A stretch of 64,000 bases of DNA from Ascaphus truei (Eukaryota > Chordata > Amphibia > Anura > Ascaphidae): assembly GCA_036426205.1 (NCBI GenBank), contig CM071570.1:142964563-143028562 (forward strand), given 5' to 3'. The notes beneath the pieces were generated by a model that was not told where the DNA came from, did not search any database, and worked only from the letters and a program-made list of their open reading frames with translations. Numbering within the stretch: position 1 is the first letter of the stretch; each line of letters begins with the position of its first letter. Position numbers and translations under genes: made by a program. Below are positions 44,560 through 56,257 of the stretch, piece after piece.

Positions 44560-45625
44560 GCGCCCAACAGCTGGGATAAACGAGGTGTACCTTGGATGGA
44601 CTCACTGTAACCATATGCCTGTAGACCCGCCGCCGAGAAGCTCACACATCCAGGCGACAGCAGTCAGTTCACGATTGCACCAGGCACAGTATGTACAGTA
44701 ACGGTCTCCCCTTCCCTCAGCTGGTACACACTCTGTGCCAGGAGTATTCACTGGTATACAAGAGTTCCTTCAGTAGCATAGGAACACCACGCGTACAACA
44801 TGAGGCGTGATGACGTCAAAGCCTACGCGTTTCGTCGGCGCTTACTGACTTCGTCAGGGAATGAGATGTCTTCAATGAATATTAATTAAATACTCTGCTA
44901 ACTCGAAATTGATTGGTCATATGCGAATAACAACACCTGAATGTTATAAACATTCATAAATCAATGAAATGGGACGAAAGATTAATAAATAAATAATCGA
45001 ACGTGTCACACAGAGAAAAAAGGGAGGGAGGGGGGTGTTAGTATCAAAATATATATGTGAATAAGTTGAAATAAGGGGTGGGGGTGGGGGAGGGGAGAAA
45101 TTAATCAATAATAAACAACATGCAGTCTATTAAGAGAATAAAATATATGTATATACTAAAAAAAGACAAGTTTACAAACTGATAGAAAATGAACTTATCA
45201 GTTTGTATCAGTTTGTATTGTTCAGTGGCAAGGCTACTAAAAGCTCTGAAACAAAGAGACACAGAAAAAATTAAAAAGAATAGTATGATGTAGTGGACAA
45301 CTGGGGTAAGCAACGAGGGAAAATCAATATGTGGGTGTCGAGTAAATGTTGATTGAAGAAATCACTGAGGACAGCAATAGACAGTGAAGGAGCTCCAATG
45401 GACACCGCTACCTGGGATACATGTGTAACAGAGAAACAATGTGAATACCTCTGTGGATCCCTCTTGTAGCGCTCCTTGCTCTGTACTCGGCTGTCCTGCT
45501 GGCAGTGTAGACGTGATGGTCTTGAAATCAGCTGCGCCTCCTCACATCAACTGCGTGGAGCTCCCGAGTGCCGGTAGTGCACTTCCGGTCCATCCGGTGA
45601 ACACACCCTCCCTCCGTGCAATCCA
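44560..45625 (-). mobile_element. PLE terminal/5' region, inverted relative to element B
   Basis: On the minus strand the sequence runs from the junction with element B toward 44560, including the hammerhead-like motif at 44857-44824, a CRE-like TGACGTCATCACGCC and GC-rich GTACGCGTGGTG just after it. A G-rich run (45077-45098) could form a quadruplex. The orientation is opposite to the RT that follows at 45626. Confidence 0.6.
44824..44857 (-). ncRNA. Hammerhead-ribozyme-like motif with intact CUGACGA core
   Basis: Minus strand: core CTGACGA (44857-44851), short stem II GTC/GAC with a 10-nt loop, GAA (44833-44831), palindrome ACGCGT (44830-44825) and A as cleavage nucleotide. All core positions are consensus; stem II and helix I are weak. 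Confidence 0.6.
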
Positions 45626-46911
45626 CCGGGGACTGCCATGGGCACATGCTTCGCACCTTCCTATGCGAATCTTTTTATGGGTTGGTGGGAAGCGACCCAC
45701 GTGTTTGGAGATAGTAATCCCTTTCGACAGCACATACACTTCTACCGTCGCTTCATCGACGATCTATTGATAATTTGGAGTGGTACGGTGGAAGAATTGA
45801 ATTTGTTTTTTGATCATGTTAACACTAACACATTCAACTTGCATTTCACGTCACAGTATCACTCCACTTTTATACATTATCTTGATTTGAAACTTTATGT
45901 AGGTCTTGATAAACGGGTACATACAGATATCTTTCATAAGGACAATGCCAAAAACACTTTACTACATGCAAGAAGTGCACATAGCCGGAGCCTTATCAAA
46001 GGGATACCCTATGGGCAATTCGTACGCCTAAGGAGGAATTGCTCTAACTTGGAAGATTTTCATTTGAGATCTATTGAATTAACCAACCGTTTTCTTGCTA
46101 GAGGATACAATAAAAACATCTTACAAGAAGCATATCAAAATGCGCTTCAACAAAACAGAGATGAGATGATATGTAGATCCATAGAACAGACTAGCACTAG
46201 AAATTCTAAAACTCAATTAGACATGATGCTAACTGTTCCAACACCCCATATTTTATCACTAAATTTAGCAGACAAGCAGATGCAATCAGAAACATTGTGA
46301 ATTAACACTGGTCAATCTTGACCATTGACCCCCTACTTAGAAGCATCACCACCACAAGACCTAGGTTGGTTTTCCAAAGATCACAGACAATAGGAAATAT
46401 GATTGCACCAAGTGTAATTAAGAAAAACAGATTAAGTACTAAAAAAGAATGCTTTGCCAAATTAGTCGGGTGTTTTGCTTGTGGGAGATGTAAAATTTGC
46501 AAATATGTTTTAAAGTCCAAAGTGTTTACTAACATAGATAACACTAGATCTTATAACATCTCTCTGTTCATAAACTGTAGGACAGAGTATGTGATCTACA
46601 TGCTGATCTGTGGGTGTCAAAAGAAATATATAGGTTTCACGACACGTATGTTTAAGTTAAGAATACTTGAACATATGCGACTTATCCTTCAAAAAGATCA
46701 GATACACCATGTGTCCAAACATTTTAGTGTATGACAGGATGGGTCTCTCAACAATTTCAAATGCATTGCTATTGAGCAGGTTCCTGTACATTATAGAGGC
46801 GGTGATAGAGTTAATACACTCTACCGCAGAGAGGCCCACTGGATTTTTACACTCGACACACTAATTCCTAAAGGGTTAAACATGGAGTGGGATCTGAAAT
46901 ATTTTCTTTGA
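45626..46911 (+). pseudogene. Penelope-like element B: RT C-terminal half and GIY-YIG nuclease
   Basis: Begins within RT motif 4 (GTAMGTCFAPSYANLF), so the N-terminal half is missing. The catalytic motif reads FIDD (RRFIDDLLIIW) instead of the usual YIDD. The thumb follows (NRFLARGYNKNILQEAYQNA). A frameshift near 46250 and a stop at 46303 precede HWSILTIDPLL, then the Cys motif CGRCKIC (about 46482-46502), then the GIY-YIG core (YVIYML, KKYIGFTTR, RILEH, about 46588-46680), one TGA at 46732, and the conserved tail GGDRVN.LYRREAHWIF and PKGLN to a stop at 46909. Apart from these lesions the reading is continuous, so this is a fairly young PLE. Its 5' side is an inverted terminal segment. Confidence 0.9.
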
Positions 46912-47075
46912 ATTAATTGACCTATTTAGATTATATATTGAGCTAATAGTTGCATGTATTTTTAGCTTCTTCAATCCCTGATCTTTTGTGTTAAGAGAAC
47001 TATGCTATAAAGAGTTTAGTGAGTTCATGTTATCTGTTTTAAAGATATAATGTTTGACAAATATATCACTGTATA
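46912..47075. other. PLE 3' flank, unannotated
   Basis: AT-rich sequence after the element B nuclease; presumably its 3' non-coding end. Confidence 0.4.
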
Positions 47076-47300
47076 CACTGGCGACACACTTTATTCGAGC
47101 ACGGCTAGTCCCGCGAATTCGGGTATACTCGGGTGTATTCAGGTTTCTGATAGTTTTCTGCCAGAGTGCATTGCGTTATTTTCCGGCAGGAATTTAAGCT
47201 TTTTATTCCGGCTGGTTACAATACTGCAATGCCGTCAAAATACACATGGTGGCGCTTGCGAGCTGTTCTCTGTGAAGCCGTCCCCTATAATGAATTGTAA
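47076..47300. mobile_element. Truncated copy of the TIR element at 41470
   Basis: Left TIR CACTGGCGACACACTTTATT after TA, then GCGAATTCGGGTATACTCGG and GTTTTCTGCC as in the 41470 copy. The right TIR is missing; TA-rich palindromic sequence (47300-47410) follows, with repeated TACTGTA words. Confidence 0.75.
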
Positions 47301-47434
47301 TGCAGTATACTGTATACTGTATACTGTACAGTATATATATATATATACTGTATAACAACAACCCCTGTAAGCCCTAACATACAGTACTGTACAGTACTGT
47401 ACTGTACTGTATATGCACATACATAAATGATACT

Positions 47435-47640
47435 ACTGTATGGGCGGCGGGGGCGAGATGTGTTTGCAGCAGAGAGAGATCCGCTGCTCTCTCTCTGCGC
47501 AAACATCCGCACATTAAAAATTATTTGAAATACATTTTTATTGATAGTGTAGATGTGCAGGGGGTCTCCGGAGCTGAAGCGCACAGGTTTCAGGTCTGGG
47601 GACCCCGTGCCCCCCGAGATACAGGCCCCTTTAGGCTGCT
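47435..47640 (+). repeat. Half of the CACGTG-centred foldback family
   Basis: GTAGATGTGCAGGGGGTCTC and CCGGAGCTGAAGCG to GATACAGGCCCCTTTA match one arm of 22752-22986. It is preceded by a short hairpin GCAGCAGAGAGAGATC / CTCTCTCTCTGCGC. Confidence 0.7.
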
Positions 47641-47989
47641 CCCTGCTCCGGCCCCCACCCTTGGAAGCAGCCGTCGGGTCCGTCGCTGGCAATGGCGGCA
47701 CCCGCGACCGCACTGCTCCAAAGGAGGGGGGTCTCAAGGAGCTGCTGGAGACCAGCTACATGTATATTCTCTATTTTTTGTATTTCTGTTTGTTTCTGAG
47801 GTCTTATCCGAATAAACCACAATTTATGTTACTGCCTGTTTTGCCTTGTGACTGATCCCTTAAATATAAAGGTGTATTTGGCCTGGGTCTCCCGTGACAG
47901 TGGTAAAAGCAAATAAGTGTCCTTTTATACCCCAGTGCAAACATTGACACGAAATATGATATATATATATATATACACACACATATTTG

Positions 47990-48206
47990 CATCTGATTCC
48001 CATGCTGTGCTTTAAAGCTGATTTAACAGCGAGCATTAGCTTAAATGGGATCCATGTAACAATGTTTTTTTAGACAAAAGGTGACACATTGTGTGCTCAT
48101 TTGCATGCCATTTCCCAGAATCCCTTGCTGCAGTGGAAGCACTGTATGCTGGGGTTAATGGTGAAAGGCAGGGTTGCAGACCTACCTAAGACATGTGAAT
48201 GTGCTC
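47990..48206 (+). repeat. Repeat with octamer and Staf/ZNF143-like motifs
   Basis: Contains ATTTGCAT (48099-48106) followed 5 bp later by TTCCCAGAATCCCTTGC (48112-48128), then CTGCAGTGGAAGCACTG and GGGTTGCAGACCTACC. GTGCTCATTTGCATG at about 48094 and the inverted CATGTGAATGTGCTC at 48192-48206 suggest terminal inverted repeats. A second copy, opposite strand, is at 62264-62420. Confidence 0.55.
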
Positions 48207-48695
48207 ACAAGTGATCTTTTTATTTGTTTTATATATTTATACGCCCTTCTGATAATGCTATGTGATATTGCCAAAATATAACATGGCTCTCCCAACCACC
48301 GATGCCATGTGGCAGGTATTTATATATAAAAAAATAATTAGGAAAAAAGTAGTAGATTTTATCTGACCTCCTGGTGAGAAGTGAAGGTTTACAGATGAGC
48401 TGTTGCTTCCACATTCCATCATGTACAGTAGTTCATGTCCAATTTAAGCCTTGCATCTCTCCCAATCTTGTACTGTTCTGAAGGCCACCTTAAAGGTTCG
48501 AACCGGTAAGTTGACTGGGATATTCAAAGTTTTAAAAACAGAATAATACAATACGCAGAACCAATTAAACTGTGGTTTTTTTTTAATTGTAAGAGCACGC
48601 TCCTTTAGTTGGTCCTGTGAGCCAGTCTTATAGACGCCGTCCCTCCTTCCAGGTTTTGTTATTAATACATTTTATATTATTTTCTTAAGTAATGT

Positions 48696-48761
<66 letters not shown>

Positions 48762-50842
48762 GTTAGTTATGTTTATATACCTTGGTTAAATAAAATGAAA
48801 AAACAATATTTATATAAATATATATTTCAGAAAATAGAATAAAGCCATATATAATTATATTATTCATTATAAAGTTTTATACATTTGTGTCTTCTGTCAT
48901 TTGTCACAGCTTATGGGTATATTGGCTGGCAGGCTGTACTTTTTACTGTGGTGGAATGTGATGATTTGAAAATTAAAATTTGGTGTGAAGAGTTAACATG
49001 TTTCATATTTGTAATTTGCTGAATACTGCGGCATCAGTGGTCACGAGATGTGGTTATGTAGACTCTAGACTATTTTTCACAGGCCGCCTGGCAGAATCCT
49101 GTTATGTTATTTTGTTATAGTAAAACTATGGCCTTGTTTACATCAAAAGTTGACTAATTGTTTATTTGTCCCAGGGGGACCTCTTCTGGGGCATGACTGG
49201 TCAAGAATATGCCAGAAAGACACAATTCCACAATGTACATCCTCTACAGTTATCTGCTGAAAATACATTTGTACTCTGTATTTACTAAAACTGGGGTTGT
49301 AGTATGTAATGCTTCTCATTTTAAAACAATCATTTATGGTTTTGAAGTATTCCTATGAAAGAGTATGTCAATCAGAGCTAATCACTGGTACAGGCAAAGT
49401 GCTTTTGTTGGCCTCCATGCTCTAAACTGAGCATCCACATCTGTTTCTGAAGAGATTACAGAGGTGCTTTATACAAGAACTGTATTAGTTAAACTGATGA
49501 ACAGTATTTTGAAAAAAAAAAAAAACCAGGTAGTAAGGAAGACAAGTTTTTCCGTTTGACTACTGAGTGGAAACAGATTCATACTGAATCCCTGCACCTA
49601 ATTCTCCATTTTCTCATATGTTTCATGTAAACAAATCAATGCCTCTTGTTCTCTGTGGAAAGTGAAATTTACCTTTAACTAATTTCTTCTAACCTGGCAT
49701 AAAAACAACTAATAAGCGTTTGTATTACTGTTTTGTGTGTTGGCATGCTGCACAGCTCTTTGTCTATAGAATCTAATAGCATCAGTAATGAATATGTGCC
49801 AGTAATAGTTAGCAAACAAATGAAAAAAAAAATGATCTGCCAAGTACTTTTCTACCATCTCCATCTCAACATGCGCTCTCCCTGAAGGCCATACACATTC
49901 AAATAAATTATGAATGACAAGTATTTGAACCAAAAAAGAGGGCACCATATTTTATATGCAGTAAATTTAATTCCAGATTGTGTTTCACCTCAGCAGGGTG
50001 ACATGTTTATTGCCAGTGAAAGATGAAAGCACCAGGAGTTGAAGACAAGCGTCAGCAGTTCTAGTGGGCACTAGTAAAATGAGGATTTGACAGACTGGTG
50101 GTTGAGCCCTTGAAATTAAATGCCAGATCTAATTTTAGCCAAAAGGGGTCATATGTACTGTCATGCCCAACCTCCCCTTTCCCAAATATCAATACTAGCC
50201 GAATAAATGACTCAGAGACAAAGTCTAGGAAGTAAGGAATGTACAACAGTCCACTTCAGGAATATACAGTGTACTGCTTTTTTGAATAATAAAAAAAAAG
50301 ATGCTAGTGTAAGATTTTGCTAACAATTTGATCTTGTGGGGAGTCTGCAGAATAAATCACTACATTTTAAAAGAGAAAAAGGAGATACAGGAGCAGGAAT
50401 TATTTTAAATGTGCTCCTTAATTACAGCAATTTCCTTAGACATAGTAGAAGCCTTCATAACAAGCACTCATAAGAAGCTTCCTAAATATAAAAATAAACT
50501 TTTAATAATATATTCATAAAACTAAAGTAATAGGGAAGAAACAAAGAAGATTACAATATTAAAATGTATACAGGAGCTGTGACCAATTGTACAATGGGAT
50601 CAACTAATGCTTGTAATAAAGTTAGCAGCGATAGTGTGTTAGGGCGGCCATCCAAATGGGAAAGAACCACCCCCCCACCCCCAAAAAAGGCAAATCATCA
50701 TCATCATCATAATCATCATCATCATTGTTCTATTGTTTAAGTAAATACAGACCTCCACTTAAGGGGGCATCACAATACAGTCAGTTGAGAACAACTACAA
50801 TTAAATACAATTATTTTGTTACACATGGGACAGTCGAAGCTA
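48207..50842. other. AT-rich DNA, no gene; microsatellites
   Basis: Contains a (TAA)n tract at 48700-48761 and an (ATC)n tract at 50694-50725. Otherwise featureless. Confidence 0.6.
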
Positions 50843-50935
50843 TAATTATTATTATTGTTATCATTTATTTATAATTCGCCAACATATTCCATAGTACTGT
50901 ACAATAGGGATGGATTACGAAAAAAATAAAATAAC
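50843..50935. mobile_element. L2-tail-like fragment
   Basis: ATTATTATTGTTATCATTTA then TTCGCCAACATATTCCATAG and TGTACAATAGGG, the same tail module as at 17871/18291. Confidence 0.65.
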
Positions 50936-52079
50936 AAGTGTAAACTTACATTGTTACCTACTCCCACTTCTGCTATGTACCCAAGTACAACCCAAAGAGA
51001 AATCCTCTGTGAGTCATCAGTGCGGTGAAAAGTGAACAAAATATAGATACAGGTATAATCTGTACATACTGTACTTCTTTTGGTGTGGTAAGTGCTGTCT
51101 GTATGTTCTAATCAGAAATATCTACTGCACTTGATCCATGGATGCCCCACTTTCCTCACCCTTTCCTCCCAATAATAGACATGGACACATATAAAATGCC
51201 ACACTGTATATGGGGTATAACGGCCACAGATTTTATTAAACTCAAACATATTTATAGAACACATATACTGAACCGTACCAGTCTGCACGTGGCTGTGCCT
51301 TGAACCCCCGTTTACTTGTGACTCATGAACCCCTTTCTAACCAAATTACCGTCTCGGCCACAATGGTAACACCAACAGGGCATTATGCCACCTGTCAAAA
51401 CAACCATGGTCATTAGCCCACCGCCTGACCTAGAACTAAGTCTGGCACCTACAAAACTCCTGCCAGCTGTGACAAATTAATAACTTAACAAACTTCAAAG
51501 TAACATACTTAATTGTTTTTTTTTTTGTAGCTGTGCCAAGGAAGAGGAGGTGAAGCCCGCAAGGCACAATTTTATTTACCCTAGGGGCTGCTCCTCCCCC
51601 TGACACAGACCCCTGCAAATTTACCCAGACCTATGTCCAGCCAGGAAGGGGGTTGAGTAGGGAGAGTGAGAACCACTGGTCATGGCTGCCCAGGGCCACC
51701 AACAGGAGGAGGCCCAGCCGGCATTGTAAGATGGACCCACCCAGAGGTCGGGCTGAATTTTTTTAATCCAGCTGCCGGTAGTCTCGTTGTCACGAGGCTC
51801 TGGCTCTCCCAAGGTGCGGTCCTCCCTCACTGTCCCATGCTGTGCGGGCCTTTCTGACATCGGGGCATGCCAGAAGCTTGGCACAGCTTCAGGCACGCGC
51901 CAGCATCAGAGAGAGGCCCATGCAGGACAGTGAGGGAGGCCCACAGCTGGAGAGAGCTTGGTACCGGCGGCAATGAGAGGACTGGTAGCCAGGTAAAGCA
52001 GTTGGGCCCAGCCAGAGGTCAGGCCCAACTGTGAGAGGGGCCCGCACAGTGTGGGAGACAAGTGTCTAAGACCTTTCCT
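50936..52079. other. Unassigned sequence; GC-rich repeat-like part from 51530
   Basis: 51530-52079 is GC-rich with repeated GGCCCAGCCAGAGGTC/CCCACCCAGAGGTCGGGC words, indicating an internal duplication (about 51725-51760 and 52005-52035). It may be part of the VNTR-bearing element that follows. No coding evidence. Confidence 0.35.
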
Positions 52080-52620
52080 AAGTAAGTGTTTGTTTTCTAT
52101 GTATTTAGGGATGGGAGTGGGTTTATATTTATTTTCTGGGGAGTGGAGATCTTATTTGTATGTATTTGGGGGTGTGGTTTTTTTTCTTTGCATGTATTTG
52201 GGGGATGGGGGCTTGTAGGTATTTGGTGGGTGGTGGAGTTTGTATGTATTTGGGGGTGGGGGATTGTAGGTATTTGTGGGTGGGGGTTTGTATGTATTTG
52301 GGAGGCTTGAGGGGGTTGTATGTATTTCAGGAGTGGGGCTTCTATGTATTTTGTGGGGGGATTGTGTGTGTATGGCTGGGGGGGAGGGAATGAGTGTGAG
52401 GGGGTTTAAGGGGGGCAGGATTGAGTTGGAGGGGGGTAATTGATGGAGGGGGAGAGTGAGAGGGAGTGTAAGGAAGAGGTGTAAGAGTGAGATGGGGGAG
52501 AAAAATACACGGGAAGAGGGAGGGGAAATAGAGGTGTGAAATGTGAGGGGCTCGCTAGACCGTTGACAATGGGGGTGGCCCTGTAAGAACTGTAGTCCTC
52601 GGCACTGAGAAATCTGTTGT
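52080..52620 (-). mobile_element. VNTR-bearing repeat, copy 1
   Basis: Tandem TATGTATTTGGGGGTGGG units (52155-52350), then G-rich sequence and CTCGCTAGACCGTTGACAATG. On the minus strand the outer end reads CAGGGCCACAACAGATTTC, matching the start of copy 2 (62722) and resembling a hAT-type end. The opposite end was not defined. Confidence 0.5.
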
Positions 52621-54150
52621 GGCCCTGTGACTGCCCATTTCCTGGGTCTCGTGGCTAACTGGATCAATGGTGCTAAAATCTAGCACAAAAGTGAAACACA
52701 CTGAGGATATCATAAACATTCCACCAAAAAAATACCTAAATCTAAAGCAATTAATTTGCTACTGTGGTGGTTGCTATTATGTTACCACATTATAGATTTG
52801 CCTTAGGTCATGCTCGTGATAACTCTATGTCACTAATGCCCAACACCTTGGATTCTCGTGACTTCTGAAACTTTTAATTGTCATGGTGACCTCATTACTC
52901 AATAATCTGTTAACTGGTTAGTGTCCGCAGCATGACTAAGGTTTCTCCCCTATGCAGTTGTGTATACTGTATTTCCATACCCTTGGTGACTGCACAAACC
53001 ATATTTGAGTCTATATATTTATTCATTTCTGTATTTTGCCCACATAACCAAGGAAGACCTAAAATGAAAAAATAATTTTAAACCTCAATTATTATTTTTT
53101 TTTATCTTTCTCCAAGTCCAAGTGTTTGTTAGGTTTATGTTTTCTAAATTACATTCTTTCTAAACAATTTTGATACAGTTTACTGTACATCATGGTCTCT
53201 TAATTATTGTCTCCATATCGCTTGTCACTATTACACATGACATGTTTTTACAGCCGAAAGCACGTATGAGTAGAAAAATCTGCCTCATATGTATTAAATA
53301 AAAAATCTTACTGAACGTTTTCTTTGATACATCCGGGCCAGCTATTTTCCCCCAGAATTGCTCAATTTTGCATTGATACATATGCTCCGTTTACTGATCT
53401 ACCATTATTGACTGTAATTAAAAATGCAACTTTAGGTAATTCATTTGTTGAATGCTATACAAAAGCATAGTGCTAACATTTCATTACATAGATAGTTTAC
53501 ATGCTTTTGAGCACAAATCTGAAAAAAAATTTTTTTTAAAGAAATAAAAACATAGTTCATGTAGTTATTATTAATATTATAATCAGTTAGATAAGTATAA
53601 AACTAATCACATGATTGAGCAGTATGTTAATAATACTCATTTTATATGAACAAAAAGGGACCTCCATTTTCTTTAAAATACAGCCTCTTAAGGCATGCAC
53701 CTGGCAAAGATTGTTATCATCAAAGACTCTCAGGACAGCACAGAAATGGCGTGATGATCAATGCCAAGTACTATTTGATTACTAAGAAGCATTTACAAAG
53801 CAATTTCCATGACCGGTTGCATGGACTTTTAGCCTAACCAGTTATTTTCCGAGCCAATCACTGTCAAAGACAGTGTTTGACAAGACAGACTTCCATCATC
53901 AGTTTTAATTTTCAGAGGCAAACACATTTTGCTGGTGTTTTGTGGTGAATACAAAGGAAAACATATGAAATCTGTTCAATTCAAAAGCCAAATGCTTTAG
54001 TAATTAATGTCCTTAAAAAATGTTAAATCTGCATGATTTCTAATATGGGAAACACATAGAGAAAAATATTTTAAACTATATATATAGGATATATAGATTA
54101 GATATATATATATATCTATATATTAGATATATAGATATATATATATGTGT
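52621..54150. other. AT-rich DNA, no gene seen
   Basis: No recognisable genes. A TA-rich tract lies at 54078-54148, next to the following foldback. Confidence 0.6.
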
Positions 54151-54566
54151 TGTCCTGTTGGGTCCACAGTTGCAGGTTTTCGACCAGTGTAATCTGCCCG
54201 GGCCAACATATGTATGTATGTATAGGAAAAAGCTTGGCACGAAGCCACAGGTTGCGCCGCACCAAGAACAAAAAAAAAGGTGAAGAGGGTGTAATAATAA
54301 CGATGTATTCACAACTGGAAAAACACACTGACATGTTTAGTTCCCACGAGCTTTCTCAAAGTGAGAAAGCTCGTTTGAGCGAAACATGTCAGCAGGCGTC
54401 TCTGGTTGTGAATAAATCGCTTTTATTACACCCTCTTCACCTGATTTTGTGCGTGGTGCGGAGCAACTTTTGCTTCGTGCCAAGCTTTTTCTGTGGTTAC
54501 TCTATGCAATGCACACCTTTGGAGACCGATGCCCTGCAAGTTTGCAACTGTGGACCCAACAGGACA
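54151..54566 (+). mobile_element. PLE foldback with ~205-bp arms and a hammerhead-like motif at the centre
   Basis: Arms 54151-54358 and 54362-54566 (TGTCCTGTTGGGTCCACAGT and complement) are diverged inverted copies. The axis near 54360 is at the 5' edge of the hammerhead-like motif of the right arm; the mirrored motif in the left arm is decayed. Confidence 0.75.
54361..54390 (+). ncRNA. Hammerhead-ribozyme-like motif, core damaged
   Basis: Core GTGAGAA (C3 to G, G8 to A), perfect stem II GCTC-GTTT-GAGC (54369-54380), GAA, palindrome ACATGT (54384-54389), C54390. Structure kept, core probably dead. Confidence 0.45.
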
Positions 54567-54949
54567 TCACACAGTGAGTAAATATCTCATTCACAATAGA
54601 GACTCTTTCATTGCAAGGAGGTTTTTTCAGTTACTGGCATATGGTTGACTCATTGCATGCTATAGGTAGATTTAGGGTCTAGCCTAGTAACATCCTCTAT
54701 TACTGTATATGAGCAAATCTGATCCTCTATACATGTGCAGAGTTTCTATCTTATATACTTGCTTAAGGGCCAGGCTCCTTCTAAAGATTATACCTACCAG
54801 TGAATAACTGTTACTATTATGTATCTGGTTCCAACACACACTACAGTGTATCCCATCCCTTGAGCCCCAGTGTATGCCTTTGAAAGGATAATTTTTCTCT
54901 TTATATGTATGTATACCCTGACCATCAAAAGTGATTTTCAGCATAGCTA
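54567..54949. other. PLE flank, unassigned
   Basis: Between the foldback and the GIY-YIG remnant; it may hold decayed reverse transcriptase, but no motif was readable. Confidence 0.35.
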
Positions 54950-55500
54950 CAGTAGAGACCGCAAAGTGTTCTGGCCCCTAGTTTTTGTCCAGTCCCTTGG
55001 AGGTGAGGAAGGGCGTTCTACAAAATCCAAAGGTTGCTTTCAGTTTTCTAAATGCAAGGTTTGTGATTCCATGATATCTTCTAAACAGTTCCAATCTCAC
55101 AAAACTGGAATAAATGTAATATTGACACCTTCATAAATTGTAATACTAAATTTGTATTATCTTCTTCAATGTGATTCTGGCTTGCAATACGTGGGTAAAA
55201 CCATAAGGAATTTAAAAATAAGAATATTTAAACATTATAATTATTAAAAAGTTATATTTTAAAATTAGTCATAAAAGGAAACTGTTCCCGTATCTATTAC
55301 ATAATTTTCACAAAGTTCATCATTGTGATTTGCAAGCCCTCCTTTTTATTGCCATTGAGTCGATAGTGGATGATATCGGTCCAATAATGGGGATTTAAAG
55401 CTGTTACATAGAGAACAGTATTGGATCTAAACACTGCAAACTATATACCCACGAGGATTCAATGATGTTATCGATATTACTCGATTTTTTTAAGTAATAT
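54950..55500 (+). pseudogene. Penelope-like element C: GIY-YIG nuclease remnant
   Basis: In three frames: CFQFSKCKVCDSMISS (Cys motif, about 55030-55075), ...KTGIN.., then the nuclease core CDSGLQYVGKTIRNLKIRIF (about 55171-55230) and the C-terminal words VDDIGPI-like, LLHRE and YPRGFNDV (about 55445-55480). At least two frameshifts and several stops. Differs from elements A and B in sequence, so it is a separate PLE lineage. Confidence 0.75.
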
Positions 55501-55990
55501 CTCTATTTCCCCTCTTGGGAATTTATCAGGGACCTTGCACCGTGTGTTGATTGCAGTATAATGTATCTTTGTATTTTGTACTCTTTGTCCACATAACTGC
55601 AGTATTTGTATTGTATCTTCACTATATATTCTAATTGTATTTTGTTAGTGTATGTTTTTTGCTGTTCTCTGCTGGCTTTTGCTATTTCTATGTTTATGTC
55701 TGTCCAGTAAAATTGAGTGACAATGAGCCCACTTATAACCACCACTGCACATCATATAATGTTATATCACATTAATATTTTTTACTCATTATATTATTTT
55801 ATTCTGGAATTGGATGATATTAATGATTTTAATTATTTATTCCATTTATGTGTTCATTGTTAGGGCACAGTTGATAGGGAGAGTCCTATTTTAGAAATCT
55901 AAGTCCATTTTATCTTTCTCTATGTTTAGTCAGGCATCCACTTGCTGTGCGGTTGTAGTTATAAATATATGGGAGTTTTTTTAATGACGT
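55501..55990 (+). mobile_element. PLE element C 3' non-coding region
   Basis: AT-rich sequence leading from the nuclease remnant to the downstream hammerhead-like motif; no genes. Confidence 0.45.
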
Positions 55991-56034
55991 CACCCCTTGA
56001 TGAAGCACAGTATTGTGCGAAACATGTTGAGGTG
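55991..56034 (+). ncRNA. Hammerhead-ribozyme-like motif with helix I
   Basis: Core TTGATGA (55997-56003; C3 replaced by U), stem II GCACA-GTAT-TGTGC (56005-56018), GAA (56019-56021), palindrome ACATGT (56022-56027), T56028. Helix I is readable: CACCCC (55991-55996) against GAGGTG (56029-56034), five of six pairs. The U3-G8 wobble is the only core deviation. This copy best shows all three helices. Confidence 0.65.
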
Positions 56035-56257
56035 AGCCATCATGTTCCAAAGACATACACGCATAAACACCGGTTCACATGCTTATTGCGCGGATGCCCT
56101 GGAGTTCCCTGTTCTTATTGTTTCAACAGGACGGGATTCATCCATGGAGCTTCGTGCAGAACTACCACTCTTAACATTGTAGTTTTGGAATTGTGTGCTT
56201 TTAAAGTTGCTGGTCTTTGCATTAACCCCTGGTGCTCCTTGTCTTTTCTTGATGTAT

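Noticed and set aside
52086..52393. Gly/Trp/Val-rich open frames
   Set aside because: Produced by the TATGTATTTGGGGG tandem repeat.
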